Shown here piece after piece: positions 39,145 to 48,475 of a stretch of 64,000 nt of DNA. The notes below the pieces were generated by a model. The model was not told where the DNA came from, searched no databases, and was given only the letters and a program-made list of their open reading frames with translations. Both the position numbers and the translations under genes were made by a program. Numbering within the stretch: the stretch's first letter is position 1; every line of letters starts with the position of its first letter. The DNA is taken from the NCBI GenBank assembly GCA_021769885.1, contig JAETSA010000005.1, positions 1 to 64,000 on the forward strand, read 5' to 3'. Source of the DNA: Bacillota bacterium (GTDB taxonomy: Bacteria > Bacillota > Clostridia > Oscillospirales > Acutalibacteraceae).

Positions 39145-39426
39145 GTAGGGAACAACCTCTGTGTTGTTCCGTGAATTTCATCAGATTTTGCGGGCGATTC
39201 GTGAATCGCCCCTACGGGTAGTGCGTCATTTTACACATACCGTAGGGACAGCCCTTGCGGCTGTCCGTTTCGGGCACAGAATCCCTCCGTCACGGCTGCG
39301 CCGTGCCACCTCCCTTTCACAAGGGAGGCATTACGATCCGCCCCTACGGGGTTCGCGATTCGCCGTTGGGTTTTTTCGAAATCTAAACGTGCTCGGGCGG
39401 GCGTGGAAACCCGCCCCTACGGGTTT
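39145..39426. repeat. Cluster A of intergenic palindromic repeat units (5 units)
   Basis: Hairpins at 39149-39170, 39192-39211, 39246-39266, 39271-39344 (composite), 39395-39416, each bordered by gtaggg or ccctac. Confidence 0.8.
39281..39330. repeat. Two-hairpin element Q
   Basis: cacggc-tgc-gccgtg (39291-39305) and cctccctt-tcac-aagggagg (39309-39328). Confidence 0.7.
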
Positions 39427-39460
39427 GCTGTGATTTTGGTGGAAACCGGAAATAAAAAAA

Positions 39461-39498
39461 CAGGACGCAGATAGGGATTTCTCGCTTTCTGCGTCCTG
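39461..39498 (-). terminator. Terminator after hppA
   Basis: caggacgcaga...tctgcgtcctg. Confidence 0.65.
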
Positions 39499-39523
39499 CT
39501 TTATCCTACTTTATTTTATGCAC

Positions 39524-41608
39524 TTAGAAAATGCTGTAATTGACAACCAAAGTTGCAAATACGATGGATACCATCGAAAGGAGCTTAATCAGGATATTGA
39601 TAGCAGGACCCGAGGTATCCTTGAACGGGTCGCCGACGGTATCACCGACCACTGCGGCTTTATGCTGTTCGCTCCCCTTGCCGCCGTGCTCGCCGCTTTC
39701 GATATACTTCTTCGCGTTGTCCCAAGCGCCGCCGGAATTGGACATAAACACCGCCATCAAAAAGCCTGTAACCGTTGCACCTGCAAGCATACCCACAACG
39801 CCTTTGTAGCCGAGAATCAAGCCGACGGCAATCGGGGTAACGACCGCAACGATAGTCGGCAGAATCATTTCGCGCAGGCTGGATTTCGTGCAAAGGTCGA
39901 CACAGGTTGCATAGTCGGGGTCTGCCTTGCCTTCCATAATGCCTTTGATTTCTTTAAACTGACGGCGAACCTCCACCACAATGCTCTGTGCCGCACGGCC
40001 GACGGATTCCATTGTCAGCGCCGCAAACAGGAAAGGCAGACAACCGCCGATGAACAAGCCAATCAAAACAACGGGATTCATCAGGCTGAAATCCTCAAAG
40101 GTGACTGCCGCGTCAACCGTTTTGACCTTTTCAATATAGGAAGCAATCAGCGCAAGTGCCGTCAGTGCCGCCGAACCGATGGCAAAGCCCTTGCCTGTTG
40201 CCGCCGTGGTGTTGCCGAGAGAATCCAATGCATCGGTGCGCTCTCTGACCTCGGGCGGTAGTCCTGTCATTTCCGCAATGCCGCCTGCATTGTCGGCAAC
40301 CGGACCGTAAGCGTCCGTTGCGAGGGTGATGCCGAGTGTGGAAAGCATCCCGACAGCCGCAAGCGCGATACCGTAGAGTCCCATAGAAGTAGAGCCTGTA
40401 CCGCCCGACACAAAGAAGGCACACAAAACGCTGACCGAAACGATGGCAATGGGCAGTATGGTCGATTTCATACCGAGACCTAAGCCCCCGATGATAATCG
40501 TCGCAGAGCCTGTTTCCGAAGTAGAGGCAAGCTTTCTTGTAGGTTTATACGTATCCGAGGTGAAATACTCGGTAGAAAGTCCAATCAAAATACCCGCGAG
40601 CAGACCGGCGAGAATCGCAAAATACAGCCCGAGGTTCTCTCTGCCGAGCACAAACCATACGACAGGCAGTGCGATTACGGCAATTGCCACCGCGCTGAGG
40701 TTCGTACCGCGGCGAAGGGCTTTCAGGAGCACCTTTTGGTCAATGCTTTCGCCCGTGCGCACAAAGAATGTACCGATAATGGACATCACAATACCCAATG
40801 CCGCCAAGAGCATCGGCACAGCCATTGCCTTTATACTGCCGCTGAAAGCGGAAACACCGAGTGCAGAGGCAGAAATCACGGAGCTGACATAGGATTCATA
40901 CAAATCCGCGCCCATCCCCGCAACATCACCGACGTTGTCGCCGACATTATCGGCAATCGCGGCGGGATTGCGCGGATCGTCCTCGGGAATGCCCGCTTCC
41001 ACCTTACCGACCAAATCCGCACCGACATCGGCGGCTTTGGTGAAGATACCGCCGCCCACGCGCGCAAACAACGCCATAGACGAAGCACCCATACCGAAGG
41101 TGAGCATCGTAGTCGAAATCATAGCGGGATCGAGTTTGAAAATAAACTTTAAAATGAAGAACCAAACGGAAATATCCAAAAGACCTAAGCCGACAACGGT
41201 AAAGCCCATGACAGAACCTGCAGAGAACGCCACGCGCAGACCGTTGTTCAGCCCCTCACGGCACGCATTTGCTGTTCTGCTGTTGGCAAGGGTGGCGATT
41301 TTCATACCGATAAAGCCCGAAAGACCCGAGAAAAATCCGCCTGTAACAAAGGCAAACGGCACAAACCAGGTCAAAAGCTTACAAGCCGCCATCACACACA
41401 GCAGTACAAACATACCGCCGAAGAAGATGGCAACCACGGAATACTGCCGTTTTAAATAGGCATTTGCGCCCGCGCGGATGGATTTTGCGATTTTTTGCAT
41501 TTGCTCGGTGCCCTCAGAAAAATTCAGCACTTTTTTCGCGGTCACTGCCGCAAAAGCAAGTGCTATCACTGCGCCTAAGAACGTGAGCAAAACCAAATAT
41601 TTTTCCAC
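39524..41608 (-). CDS. hppA: Membrane-bound ion-translocating pyrophosphatase
   Basis: 694 aa; DVGADLVGKVEAGIPEDDPRNPAAIADNVGDNVGDVAGMGADLYESY; GNTTAATGKG. Confidence 0.96.
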   Translation of the reverse strand: MEKYLVLLTFLGAVIALAFAAVTAKKVLNFSEGTEQMQKIAKSIRAGANAYLKRQYSVVAIFFGGMFVLLCVMAACKLLTWFVPFAFVTGGFFSGLSGFIGMKIATLANSRTANACREGLNNGLRVAFSAGSVMGFTVVGLGLLDISVWFFILKFIFKLDPAMISTTMLTFGMGASSMALFARVGGGIFTKAADVGADLVGKVEAGIPEDDPRNPAAIADNVGDNVGDVAGMGADLYESYVSSVISASALGVSAFSGSIKAMAVPMLLAALGIVMSIIGTFFVRTGESIDQKVLLKALRRGTNLSAVAIAVIALPVVWFVLGRENLGLYFAILAGLLAGILIGLSTEYFTSDTYKPTRKLASTSETGSATIIIGGLGLGMKSTILPIAIVSVSVLCAFFVSGGTGSTSMGLYGIALAAVGMLSTLGITLATDAYGPVADNAGGIAEMTGLPPEVRERTDALDSLGNTTAATGKGFAIGSAALTALALIASYIEKVKTVDAAVTFEDFSLMNPVVLIGLFIGGCLPFLFAALTMESVGRAAQSIVVEVRRQFKEIKGIMEGKADPDYATCVDLCTKSSLREMILPTIVAVVTPIAVGLILGYKGVVGMLAGATVTGFLMAVFMSNSGGAWDNAKKYIESGEHGGKGSEQHKAAVVGDTVGDPFKDTSGPAINILIKLLSMVSIVFATLVVNYSIF

Positions 41609-41892
41609 AACATCGTCCCCTTGTGAAGTTTATAGAATATTGTTTATTATATACCCCAAAAACGATATTGTCAATCATTTAACAATCGTTTTTGCTTTTT
41701 ATTATAAAATTTCCTGCAAAATTCAAAAGGCTATATCGGCATTCGCTGTGTATTATGCATTCAAGAATAAATCCCCTTGCATTTTTCGCGGAATAAAGAC
41801 AATATTTTCGCTTTATTGCATTCAAATTTTCTCATAAAAATAAGCGCCCCCAAAAGACTGACAACTTTAGAAAGCGCATATTTTCAAAAGAA

Positions 41893-42498
41893 TCACGACG
41901 CGGAATCCGTCCCTGTCTTTCCCGTGCCGCTGAACAAATTTACAGAAAAACCGTTGTAACCCTGTATCGCCGTGATAAGTATATCGTTTGGAGTTCTGCA
42001 ATAAGCATTTATAACCTCATTAAAATGCAAACGGTAGTTTGAGTTCTTTTCATTTATCTCCATATAAGAAGAGAAATCTTCTAAGGACTTCAATTTGCGG
42101 TTCGTAAGGAAGACAAATGCGTTACGGTCTTCTTTTTGTAAAATAGGTAATACTTTTTCAAGCTCTGTTCCTGTGATATCCGCAATGCCGAACAATAGGT
42201 AAAACCGATTCAGCATCACTGTCTTTTCAAAACAGTTTACAATATTTATTCCGTATGTATTTCCTATATTTTTCCATAAGCCCAATTTCTTATCTTGAAA
42301 ACACATCGGATAGAAACTCATCTGACCCGTAAAAAAATACAAAAATTGATTTTCGGATTTTAAGTGCAGTTCTTTTAAAATATTTTGAAAATCGATTTCT
42401 TCCTCTTCGTCTCCCAAAAAGCTGTAGGCGCAAACAGAATCGTGAATAGCGCCATAGTGAAAGGTAAGTGAACAATTATCAATGTATTCTTTTTGCAT
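41893..42498 (-). CDS. Hypothetical protein, no recognised family
   Basis: 201 aa ORF in locally AT-rich DNA. Confidence 0.6.
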   Translation of the reverse strand: MQKEYIDNCSLTFHYGAIHDSVCAYSFLGDEEEEIDFQNILKELHLKSENQFLYFFTGQMSFYPMCFQDKKLGLWKNIGNTYGINIVNCFEKTVMLNRFYLLFGIADITGTELEKVLPILQKEDRNAFVFLTNRKLKSLEDFSSYMEINEKNSNYRLHFNEVINAYCRTPNDILITAIQGYNGFSVNLFSGTGKTGTDSAS

Positions 42499-42516
42499 TC
42501 CAACTCCTCTTCTTTG

Positions 42517-42903
42517 TTAGAGCAGAAAAATTATAAGAAAGAAAATCAACGGGAGAATAATTAAAGGAAGTGCGATAAAAAGGAGACTGTTATCTTTATT
42601 AGAAATAAAACCTTTTTTGTAGGTATAAATGCTAACGGCGATTAGTCCAATAAAAAATAAGAATCCATAGGCAATAGATATCCCGGAAACGATTTGTTTA
42701 TACGGATATAATAAAGAAAAGTCGTGTGCACATCTGTTTAACAGTAATAACGGTATACCCAATACAGTGATATATAACATCCAACGCCAGGGCTTTTTCT
42801 CCGGGGTATTTAATTTCGTTATTTCCCAAATACACACACCCAGTGCAACCAGCAATACGGGAATAAGAACGAAAAAAGGTAAATCGTATAATAAGTTAAT
42901 CAT
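42517..42903 (-). CDS. Hypothetical small membrane protein (4 predicted TM)
   Basis: MINLLYDLPFFVLIPVLLVALGVCIWEI...; just upstream of the previous ORF on the same strand. Confidence 0.6.
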   Translation of the reverse strand: MINLLYDLPFFVLIPVLLVALGVCIWEITKLNTPEKKPWRWMLYITVLGIPLLLLNRCAHDFSLLYPYKQIVSGISIAYGFLFFIGLIAVSIYTYKKGFISNKDNSLLFIALPLIILPLIFFLIIFLL

Positions 42904-43028
42904 ACTATGTCGCGCCCCCAATTTGTGTTATCAACACAAGTCTATCACAGCGAAAACCGTTCGTCAAGCCATAGGAGAAAACCTGTCTTTCGAAAACGAA
43001 GCACCTATAAAGCTTGATTTGCAAAGAA

Positions 43029-43065
43029 AAAACAGGTATTCCGATTCTGTCAGAATACCTGTTTT
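43029..43065 (-). terminator. Terminator after PFOR gene
   Basis: aaaacaggtattc...gaatacctgtttt perfect 13-bp stem. Confidence 0.75.
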
Positions 43066-43097
43066 GTGTTTTGGGAATTTTAACCCTGCTTTATACT

Positions 43098-46000
43098 TTA
43101 TTCAGCATCGGGTGCATAGAGATCCTGCAATTTGACAAGGTGATTATATCTTGCCTTTGCGGTATCCTCCGCCTTCTGGAACAGCTCTTCTGCTCTTTCG
43201 GGGAATGCACGGGTCAGCGAGGAGTAACGTGCTTCGTTCATAATGAACGCACGGTAGCTCTCAGAGCCTTCCTTCGAGTCGATGGTGAAGGGGTTCTTGC
43301 CCTGTGCCTTGAGTGCGGGGTTGTAACGGAACATATTCCAGTAACCGCAGTCCACAGCCTTCTTCATCTCTGCCTGGCAGTTGGTCATACCGCCCTTGAT
43401 GGAGTGCATTTCGCAAGGTGCGTAAGCAATGATGATGGACGGACCCGGATAAGCCTCTGCCTCGGTGATTGCTTTGATGGTCTGATTCTGGTCAGCGCCC
43501 ATGGCAATCTGTGCAACATAGACATAACCGTAGCTCATAGCGATTTCTGCAAGGCTCTTCTTCGCAATCGACTTACCTGCCGCCGCAAACTGTGCGACCT
43601 GACCGATGTTGGAAGCCTTGGAAGCCTGACCGCCGGTGTTGGAGTACACTTCGGTATCGAATACCATAATGTTGACATCCTCACCTGTTGCAAGCACGTG
43701 GTCTACGCCGCCGAAGCCGATATCGTATGCCCAGCCGTCGCCGCCGAAGATCCAAACGGATTTCTTGGAGAGGTATTCTTTGTTGTCGAGAATATCCTTG
43801 CGTGTCGGGCAATCGCAATCGAGAGCCTCAAGTGCTTCTACCAAAGCCTTGGTTGCCGCAGTATTCTTTGCACCGTCGGAAACGGTATCCAAATACTCTT
43901 GGCAAGCCGCTTTCACGTTTTCGGGTGCTTCGTCAGCCGCCGCAATCTGCTTCACTTCGTCAATCAAACGGTTGCGGATTGCATTCTGACCGAGGTACAT
44001 ACCGAAGCCGTGTTCTGCGTTGTCCTCAAACAAAGAGTTTGCCCATGCGGGACCGTGACCGTCTTTATTAACAGTATAGGGAGAGGTTGCCGCAGGACCG
44101 CCCCAAATGGACGAACAGCCTGTTGCATTGGAGATATACATTCTGTCACCGAACAGCTGGGTGATAAGACGTGCATAAGAGGTTTCCGCACAGCCTGCGC
44201 AGGAGCCCGAGAACTCTAAGAGCGGCGTCTTGAACTGACTGCCGATTACGGTGTTGTTTGCAAGGTCTTCCTTGACGGTGACGTTGGCAACCATATAATC
44301 GAATGCCGCCTGTTTTGCATCCTGCGACTCGCGGGACACCATTTTCAGAGAGGATGTCGGGCAGACACCGATACATACGCCGCAGCCCATACAATCCATC
44401 GGGGAAACAGCCATAGTGTATTTGTAAACATCCTTGCCCTTACCCTTTTTGTCTACGATTGTAGCCACTTCGGGAGCCGCCGCCGCTTCTTCTGCGGTCA
44501 GCGCATACGGACGGATGGTTGCGTGCGGGCAGACATACGCGCACTTGTTGCACTGTACGCAGGTTTCGCCGTTCCACTCGGGAACCATAACCGCAACGCC
44601 GCGTTTTTCATAAGCCGCCGCGCCCTGCTCGAAGGTACCGTCTGCGTGATCCACAAATGCGGAAACAGGCAGGCTGTCACCGTCCATTTTGCCGACAGGC
44701 TTCATAATGCTGTCTACCATCTTGACCAGCTTTGCAGGACCGTTCTCGGTCACAGCGGCTGTGTCGTCGGTTGCATTTGCCCAATCTGCGGGAACGTCAA
44801 TCTTCACGTACGCGGTTGCGCCTGCGTCGATTGCCTTTTCGTTCATTTCGACGATTTCTTTGCCCTTCTTCATAAACTTCTGGGCTTTTTCTTTCATATA
44901 GCCGATGGCTTCCGCTTCGGGAAGAACCTTGGAAAGCGAGAAGAAAGCGGACTGCAGAACCGTGTTGGTACGTTTGCCCAAGCCGATTTGTGCGGCGAGG
45001 TCAATTGCGTTCACGGTGTAAAGCTGAACATTGTTTTCTGCAATGTAGCGCTTGGTTTCTGCGTTGAGCTTTTCTGTAAGCTCTGCCGCATCCCACTGGC
45101 AGTTGATGAGGAATACGCCGCCGGGCTTTACATCCTGCACCATCTTGAAGCCCTTTTCAATATAAGACGGGTTGTGGCATGCCACGAAGTCCGCTTTATT
45201 GATGTAATAGGGGCTCTTGATCGGTTTGTCGCCGAAACGCAGGTGGGAAATGGTTACGCCGCCTGTTTTCTTAGAGTCATACTGGAAATAGGCCTGCACA
45301 TATTTGTCGGTATGGTCACCGATGATTTTGATGGAGTCTTTGTTTGCACCGACAGTACCGTCGCCGCCCAAGCCCCAGAATTTGCACTCGATTGTGCCTT
45401 CCGCGGCGGTATTCGGCGAGGGTTTCTCGTCCAAAGAAAGGTGTGTAACGTCATCCTTAATGCCGATGGTGAACTGACGCTCGGGATTTTCTTTGTCGAG
45501 ATGCTCATACACTGCAAATACGCTTGCAGGCGGTGTATCCTTAGAACCGAGACCGTATCTGCCGCCGCAGACCTTTGCGGTTCTGCCCATTTCGTTGAGT
45601 GCGGCAACCACGTCGAGGAACAAGGGCTCACCGATAGAGCCGGGTTCTTTGGTTCTGTCAAGCACTGCGATTTTCTTCGCGGTTGCAGGAATAGCTTCGC
45701 ACAGCTTCGCAGCAGAGAACGGTCTGTACAAACGAACCTTGACAAGACCGACTTTTTCGCCCTTTGCGGTCAGGTAGTCAATCACTTCTTCTGCGACGTC
45801 GCAGATAGAGCCCATTGCCACGATAACCTTTTCGGCATCGGGTGCACCGTAATAGTTGAAGAGCTTATAGTCTGTGCCGAGTTTCGCATTGACCTTGTCC
45901 ATATACTTCTCAACAATTGCGGGAACAGCTTCATAGTAGCTGTTGCAGGCTTCTCTGTGCTGGAAGAAGATATCGCCGTTTTCGTGCGAGCCGCGCATTA

Positions 46001-46664
46001 CGGGATGCTCGGGATTCAAAGCACGTTTGCGGAACGCATCGACTGCGTCCATATTGCACATTTCTTTGAGATCTTCATAATCCCAAATCTTGATTTTCTG
46101 AATTTCGTGAGAGGTACGGAAGCCGTCAAAAAAGTTGATGAACGGTACACGGCTCTCAATTGCCGCCAAGTGCGCAACCGCCGCCAAATCCATAACCTCC
46201 TGCGGGTTGGTCTCAGCAAGCATTGCAAAGCCTGTCTGACGGCAGGCATACACGTCGGAATGGTCGCCGAAGATGTTCAGTGCGTGAGAGGCAACACAGC
46301 GTGCCGATACGTGGAACACCGACGGGAGCAATTCGCCCGCGATTTTGTACATATTCGGAATCATCAGAAGAAGACCCTGAGAAGCGGTGTAAGTCGTGGT
46401 CAGCGCACCTGCCGCCAAAGAGCCGTGCACAGTACCTGCCGCACCTGCTTCGGACTGCATTTCCGCAACCTTCACGGTTGTGCCGAAAATGTTCTTTACG
46501 CCCTGTGCCGACCACTGGTCAACATAGTCCGCCATCGGGCTGGACGGCGTAATCGGGTAAATGCCTGCCACTTCCGTAAACGCATAAGATACGTATGCGG
46601 CGGCATTGTTACCGTCCATCGTTTTCGACTTGCGCGAAACGACGGGTTTCTGAGTTTCTGCCAT
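43098..46664 (-). CDS. nifJ: Pyruvate:ferredoxin (flavodoxin) oxidoreductase, single chain
   Basis: 1188 aa; GNNAAAYVSYAFTEVAGIYPITPSSPMADYVDQWS; two CxxCxxxC ferredoxin motifs; GGDGWAYDIGFGGVDHVLA. Confidence 0.97.
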   Translation of the reverse strand: MAETQKPVVSRKSKTMDGNNAAAYVSYAFTEVAGIYPITPSSPMADYVDQWSAQGVKNIFGTTVKVAEMQSEAGAAGTVHGSLAAGALTTTYTASQGLLLMIPNMYKIAGELLPSVFHVSARCVASHALNIFGDHSDVYACRQTGFAMLAETNPQEVMDLAAVAHLAAIESRVPFINFFDGFRTSHEIQKIKIWDYEDLKEMCNMDAVDAFRKRALNPEHPVMRGSHENGDIFFQHREACNSYYEAVPAIVEKYMDKVNAKLGTDYKLFNYYGAPDAEKVIVAMGSICDVAEEVIDYLTAKGEKVGLVKVRLYRPFSAAKLCEAIPATAKKIAVLDRTKEPGSIGEPLFLDVVAALNEMGRTAKVCGGRYGLGSKDTPPASVFAVYEHLDKENPERQFTIGIKDDVTHLSLDEKPSPNTAAEGTIECKFWGLGGDGTVGANKDSIKIIGDHTDKYVQAYFQYDSKKTGGVTISHLRFGDKPIKSPYYINKADFVACHNPSYIEKGFKMVQDVKPGGVFLINCQWDAAELTEKLNAETKRYIAENNVQLYTVNAIDLAAQIGLGKRTNTVLQSAFFSLSKVLPEAEAIGYMKEKAQKFMKKGKEIVEMNEKAIDAGATAYVKIDVPADWANATDDTAAVTENGPAKLVKMVDSIMKPVGKMDGDSLPVSAFVDHADGTFEQGAAAYEKRGVAVMVPEWNGETCVQCNKCAYVCPHATIRPYALTAEEAAAAPEVATIVDKKGKGKDVYKYTMAVSPMDCMGCGVCIGVCPTSSLKMVSRESQDAKQAAFDYMVANVTVKEDLANNTVIGSQFKTPLLEFSGSCAGCAETSYARLITQLFGDRMYISNATGCSSIWGGPAATSPYTVNKDGHGPAWANSLFEDNAEHGFGMYLGQNAIRNRLIDEVKQIAAADEAPENVKAACQEYLDTVSDGAKNTAATKALVEALEALDCDCPTRKDILDNKEYLSKKSVWIFGGDGWAYDIGFGGVDHVLATGEDVNIMVFDTEVYSNTGGQASKASNIGQVAQFAAAGKSIAKKSLAEIAMSYGYVYVAQIAMGADQNQTIKAITEAEAYPGPSIIIAYAPCEMHSIKGGMTNCQAEMKKAVDCGYWNMFRYNPALKAQGKNPFTIDSKEGSESYRAFIMNEARYSSLTRAFPERAEELFQKAEDTAKARYNHLVKLQDLYAPDAE

Positions 46665-47017
46665 AGATATTTCCTCCTTGAAAGGTATGTTAGCTTGTAA
46701 GGGAACGATTACAGTCGTTCTTTCACATACTGCTTTATTTTAACACGATATTTTTCGCGTGTAAACCTCTAATTCTCTGAAATTACAGGATTTTTTTCGA
46801 TTTTTTCGATTTTTTACATTTTTGATGTCTGAAAGCGTGTATTCGGAATCCTCTTTTTATTCTTATGTTCTGTTTTTATCGCAAATCGTGTAGGCTTGCA
46901 AGCGAAAGCCGACAATATTTGTACACTTTGTGAACATATTCGGCATTCTGTTGACTTATTCTGAAAAATCGTATATACTATAAAGCAAATTATTTTGAAA
47001 GGAGTCCACAAATCATT

Positions 47018-48400
47018 ATGGACGCAGACCCCGGGAGTATTATTTTAAAGGTTGTACTTCTCTTTATCCTCACGCTTTTGAACGCTTTCTTCGCGATGTC
47101 GGAAATCGCAATCATCTCTTTGAATGATACGAAAATCGACAAGTTGGCGGAAGAGGGGCACAAAAAAGCAAAGCAAGTCAAGAAACTGACGGAAAACTCA
47201 AGCAATTTCCTGTCCACCATTCAAATCGGCGTAACATTGGCAGGATTCTTAACCTCTGCTACAGCGGCGCAAAGCTTCGCCACGATGCTCTCAGACGCGC
47301 TCGCCAAAACAGCGGTTGCAAATGTGATTCCGTTGGGGCTCATCAGCGGTGTTTCCACGGTTTTGATTACACTTATCACCTCTTATTTTTCTTTGGTTCT
47401 CGGCGAATTGGCGCCCAAAAAGATTGCCATGCAAAAGCCTGAAAAGGTATCGTTCGCAGTTGTGCCTGTTCTGCTGTTTGTAAGCCGCGTTACAAAGCCG
47501 TTCGTGAAAATTCTTTCGGTTTCCACAAATGCTGTAGTTCGGCTGTTCGGTTTAGACCCGAATGCAGACGAAGAAGAGGTCACCGAGGAAGAAATCCGTA
47601 TGATGGTCGATGTCGGGCAGGAAAAAGGCGTTATTGAAGATGTGCAAAAGGAAATGATTAACAACATCTTCGAGTTTGACGACATTGACGTGGCAGACAT
47701 TATGACGCACCGCACGGATATGGCTTGCGTAGATGTGGAGGATTCCCTTGCGGATATCATCCAGCTTTCAATGGAAGAGGGATATTCGCGTATTCCTGTT
47801 TATGAGGAAGACCCCGACAACGTGGTCGGCATTGTCTATATTAAGGATTTATTGAAATACATCGGCTCTTCTTTGCCTGAGGCACTGCACTTAAAGGATG
47901 TTATGCGCAAGGCTTACTACGTCCCCGAAAGCAAACGCTGCGGCGCGCTGTTCGCGGAAATGACCGAAAAGCACATCCAAATGGCGATTGTTGTGGATGA
48001 ATACGGCGGCACGGCAGGTCTGGTCACACTGGAGGACATTGTGGAAGCCATTGTCGGCAACATTCAGGATGAATATGACAATGAGGACGTCGAAATATCC
48101 AAAATAAATGAAACGACATTTACAATTGACGGCGTAACCGATTTGGAAGAGGTTGAGGAACAGCTCGGCATTCAATTCCCTGAGGATGATTACGACACCT
48201 TGGGCGGCTTTATCATCAGCCAATTGGGCTTTTTGCCGCAGGACGGCGATATGAATGCGGTGGAATTCGAAAACATTCGGTTCACTGTGCTCAACGTGGA
48301 AGAACGCCGCATCGGCAAGGTCAAGGTCGAGATTCTGCCGAAGCCCGAAACGGAAACGGAAGTTCCCGAGAAAAAATCGATTTTTGACCGCAACGCATAA
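47018..48400 (+). CDS. Hemolysin/CorC (CNNM/CBS) family transporter
   Basis: DUF21 domain, CBS pair (EEGYSRIPVYEEDPDNVVGIVYIKDLL), CorC domain. Confidence 0.93.
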   Translation: MDADPGSIILKVVLLFILTLLNAFFAMSEIAIISLNDTKIDKLAEEGHKKAKQVKKLTENSSNFLSTIQIGVTLAGFLTSATAAQSFATMLSDALAKTAVANVIPLGLISGVSTVLITLITSYFSLVLGELAPKKIAMQKPEKVSFAVVPVLLFVSRVTKPFVKILSVSTNAVVRLFGLDPNADEEEVTEEEIRMMVDVGQEKGVIEDVQKEMINNIFEFDDIDVADIMTHRTDMACVDVEDSLADIIQLSMEEGYSRIPVYEEDPDNVVGIVYIKDLLKYIGSSLPEALHLKDVMRKAYYVPESKRCGALFAEMTEKHIQMAIVVDEYGGTAGLVTLEDIVEAIVGNIQDEYDNEDVEISKINETTFTIDGVTDLEEVEEQLGIQFPEDDYDTLGGFIISQLGFLPQDGDMNAVEFENIRFTVLNVEERRIGKVKVEILPKPETETEVPEKKSIFDRNA

Positions 48401-48427
48401 AACCGTTTAAACCGCATATTGCATTTT

Positions 48428-48460
48428 CAGCCGAAGGACTCAGGTTCTTCGGCTGAATTT
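48428..48460 (+). terminator. Terminator
   Basis: cagccgaag...cttcggctg + aatttt. Confidence 0.65.
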
Positions 48461-48475
48461 TAGGATGGAGAAAAC

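Noticed and set aside
44523-46700. 725-aa + strand ORF antisense to PFOR (also 401 aa at 43014-44219)
   Set aside because: Entirely antisense to an unmistakable nifJ gene; low-complexity Cys/His-rich translation; open frame is a by-product of codon bias on the coding strand.
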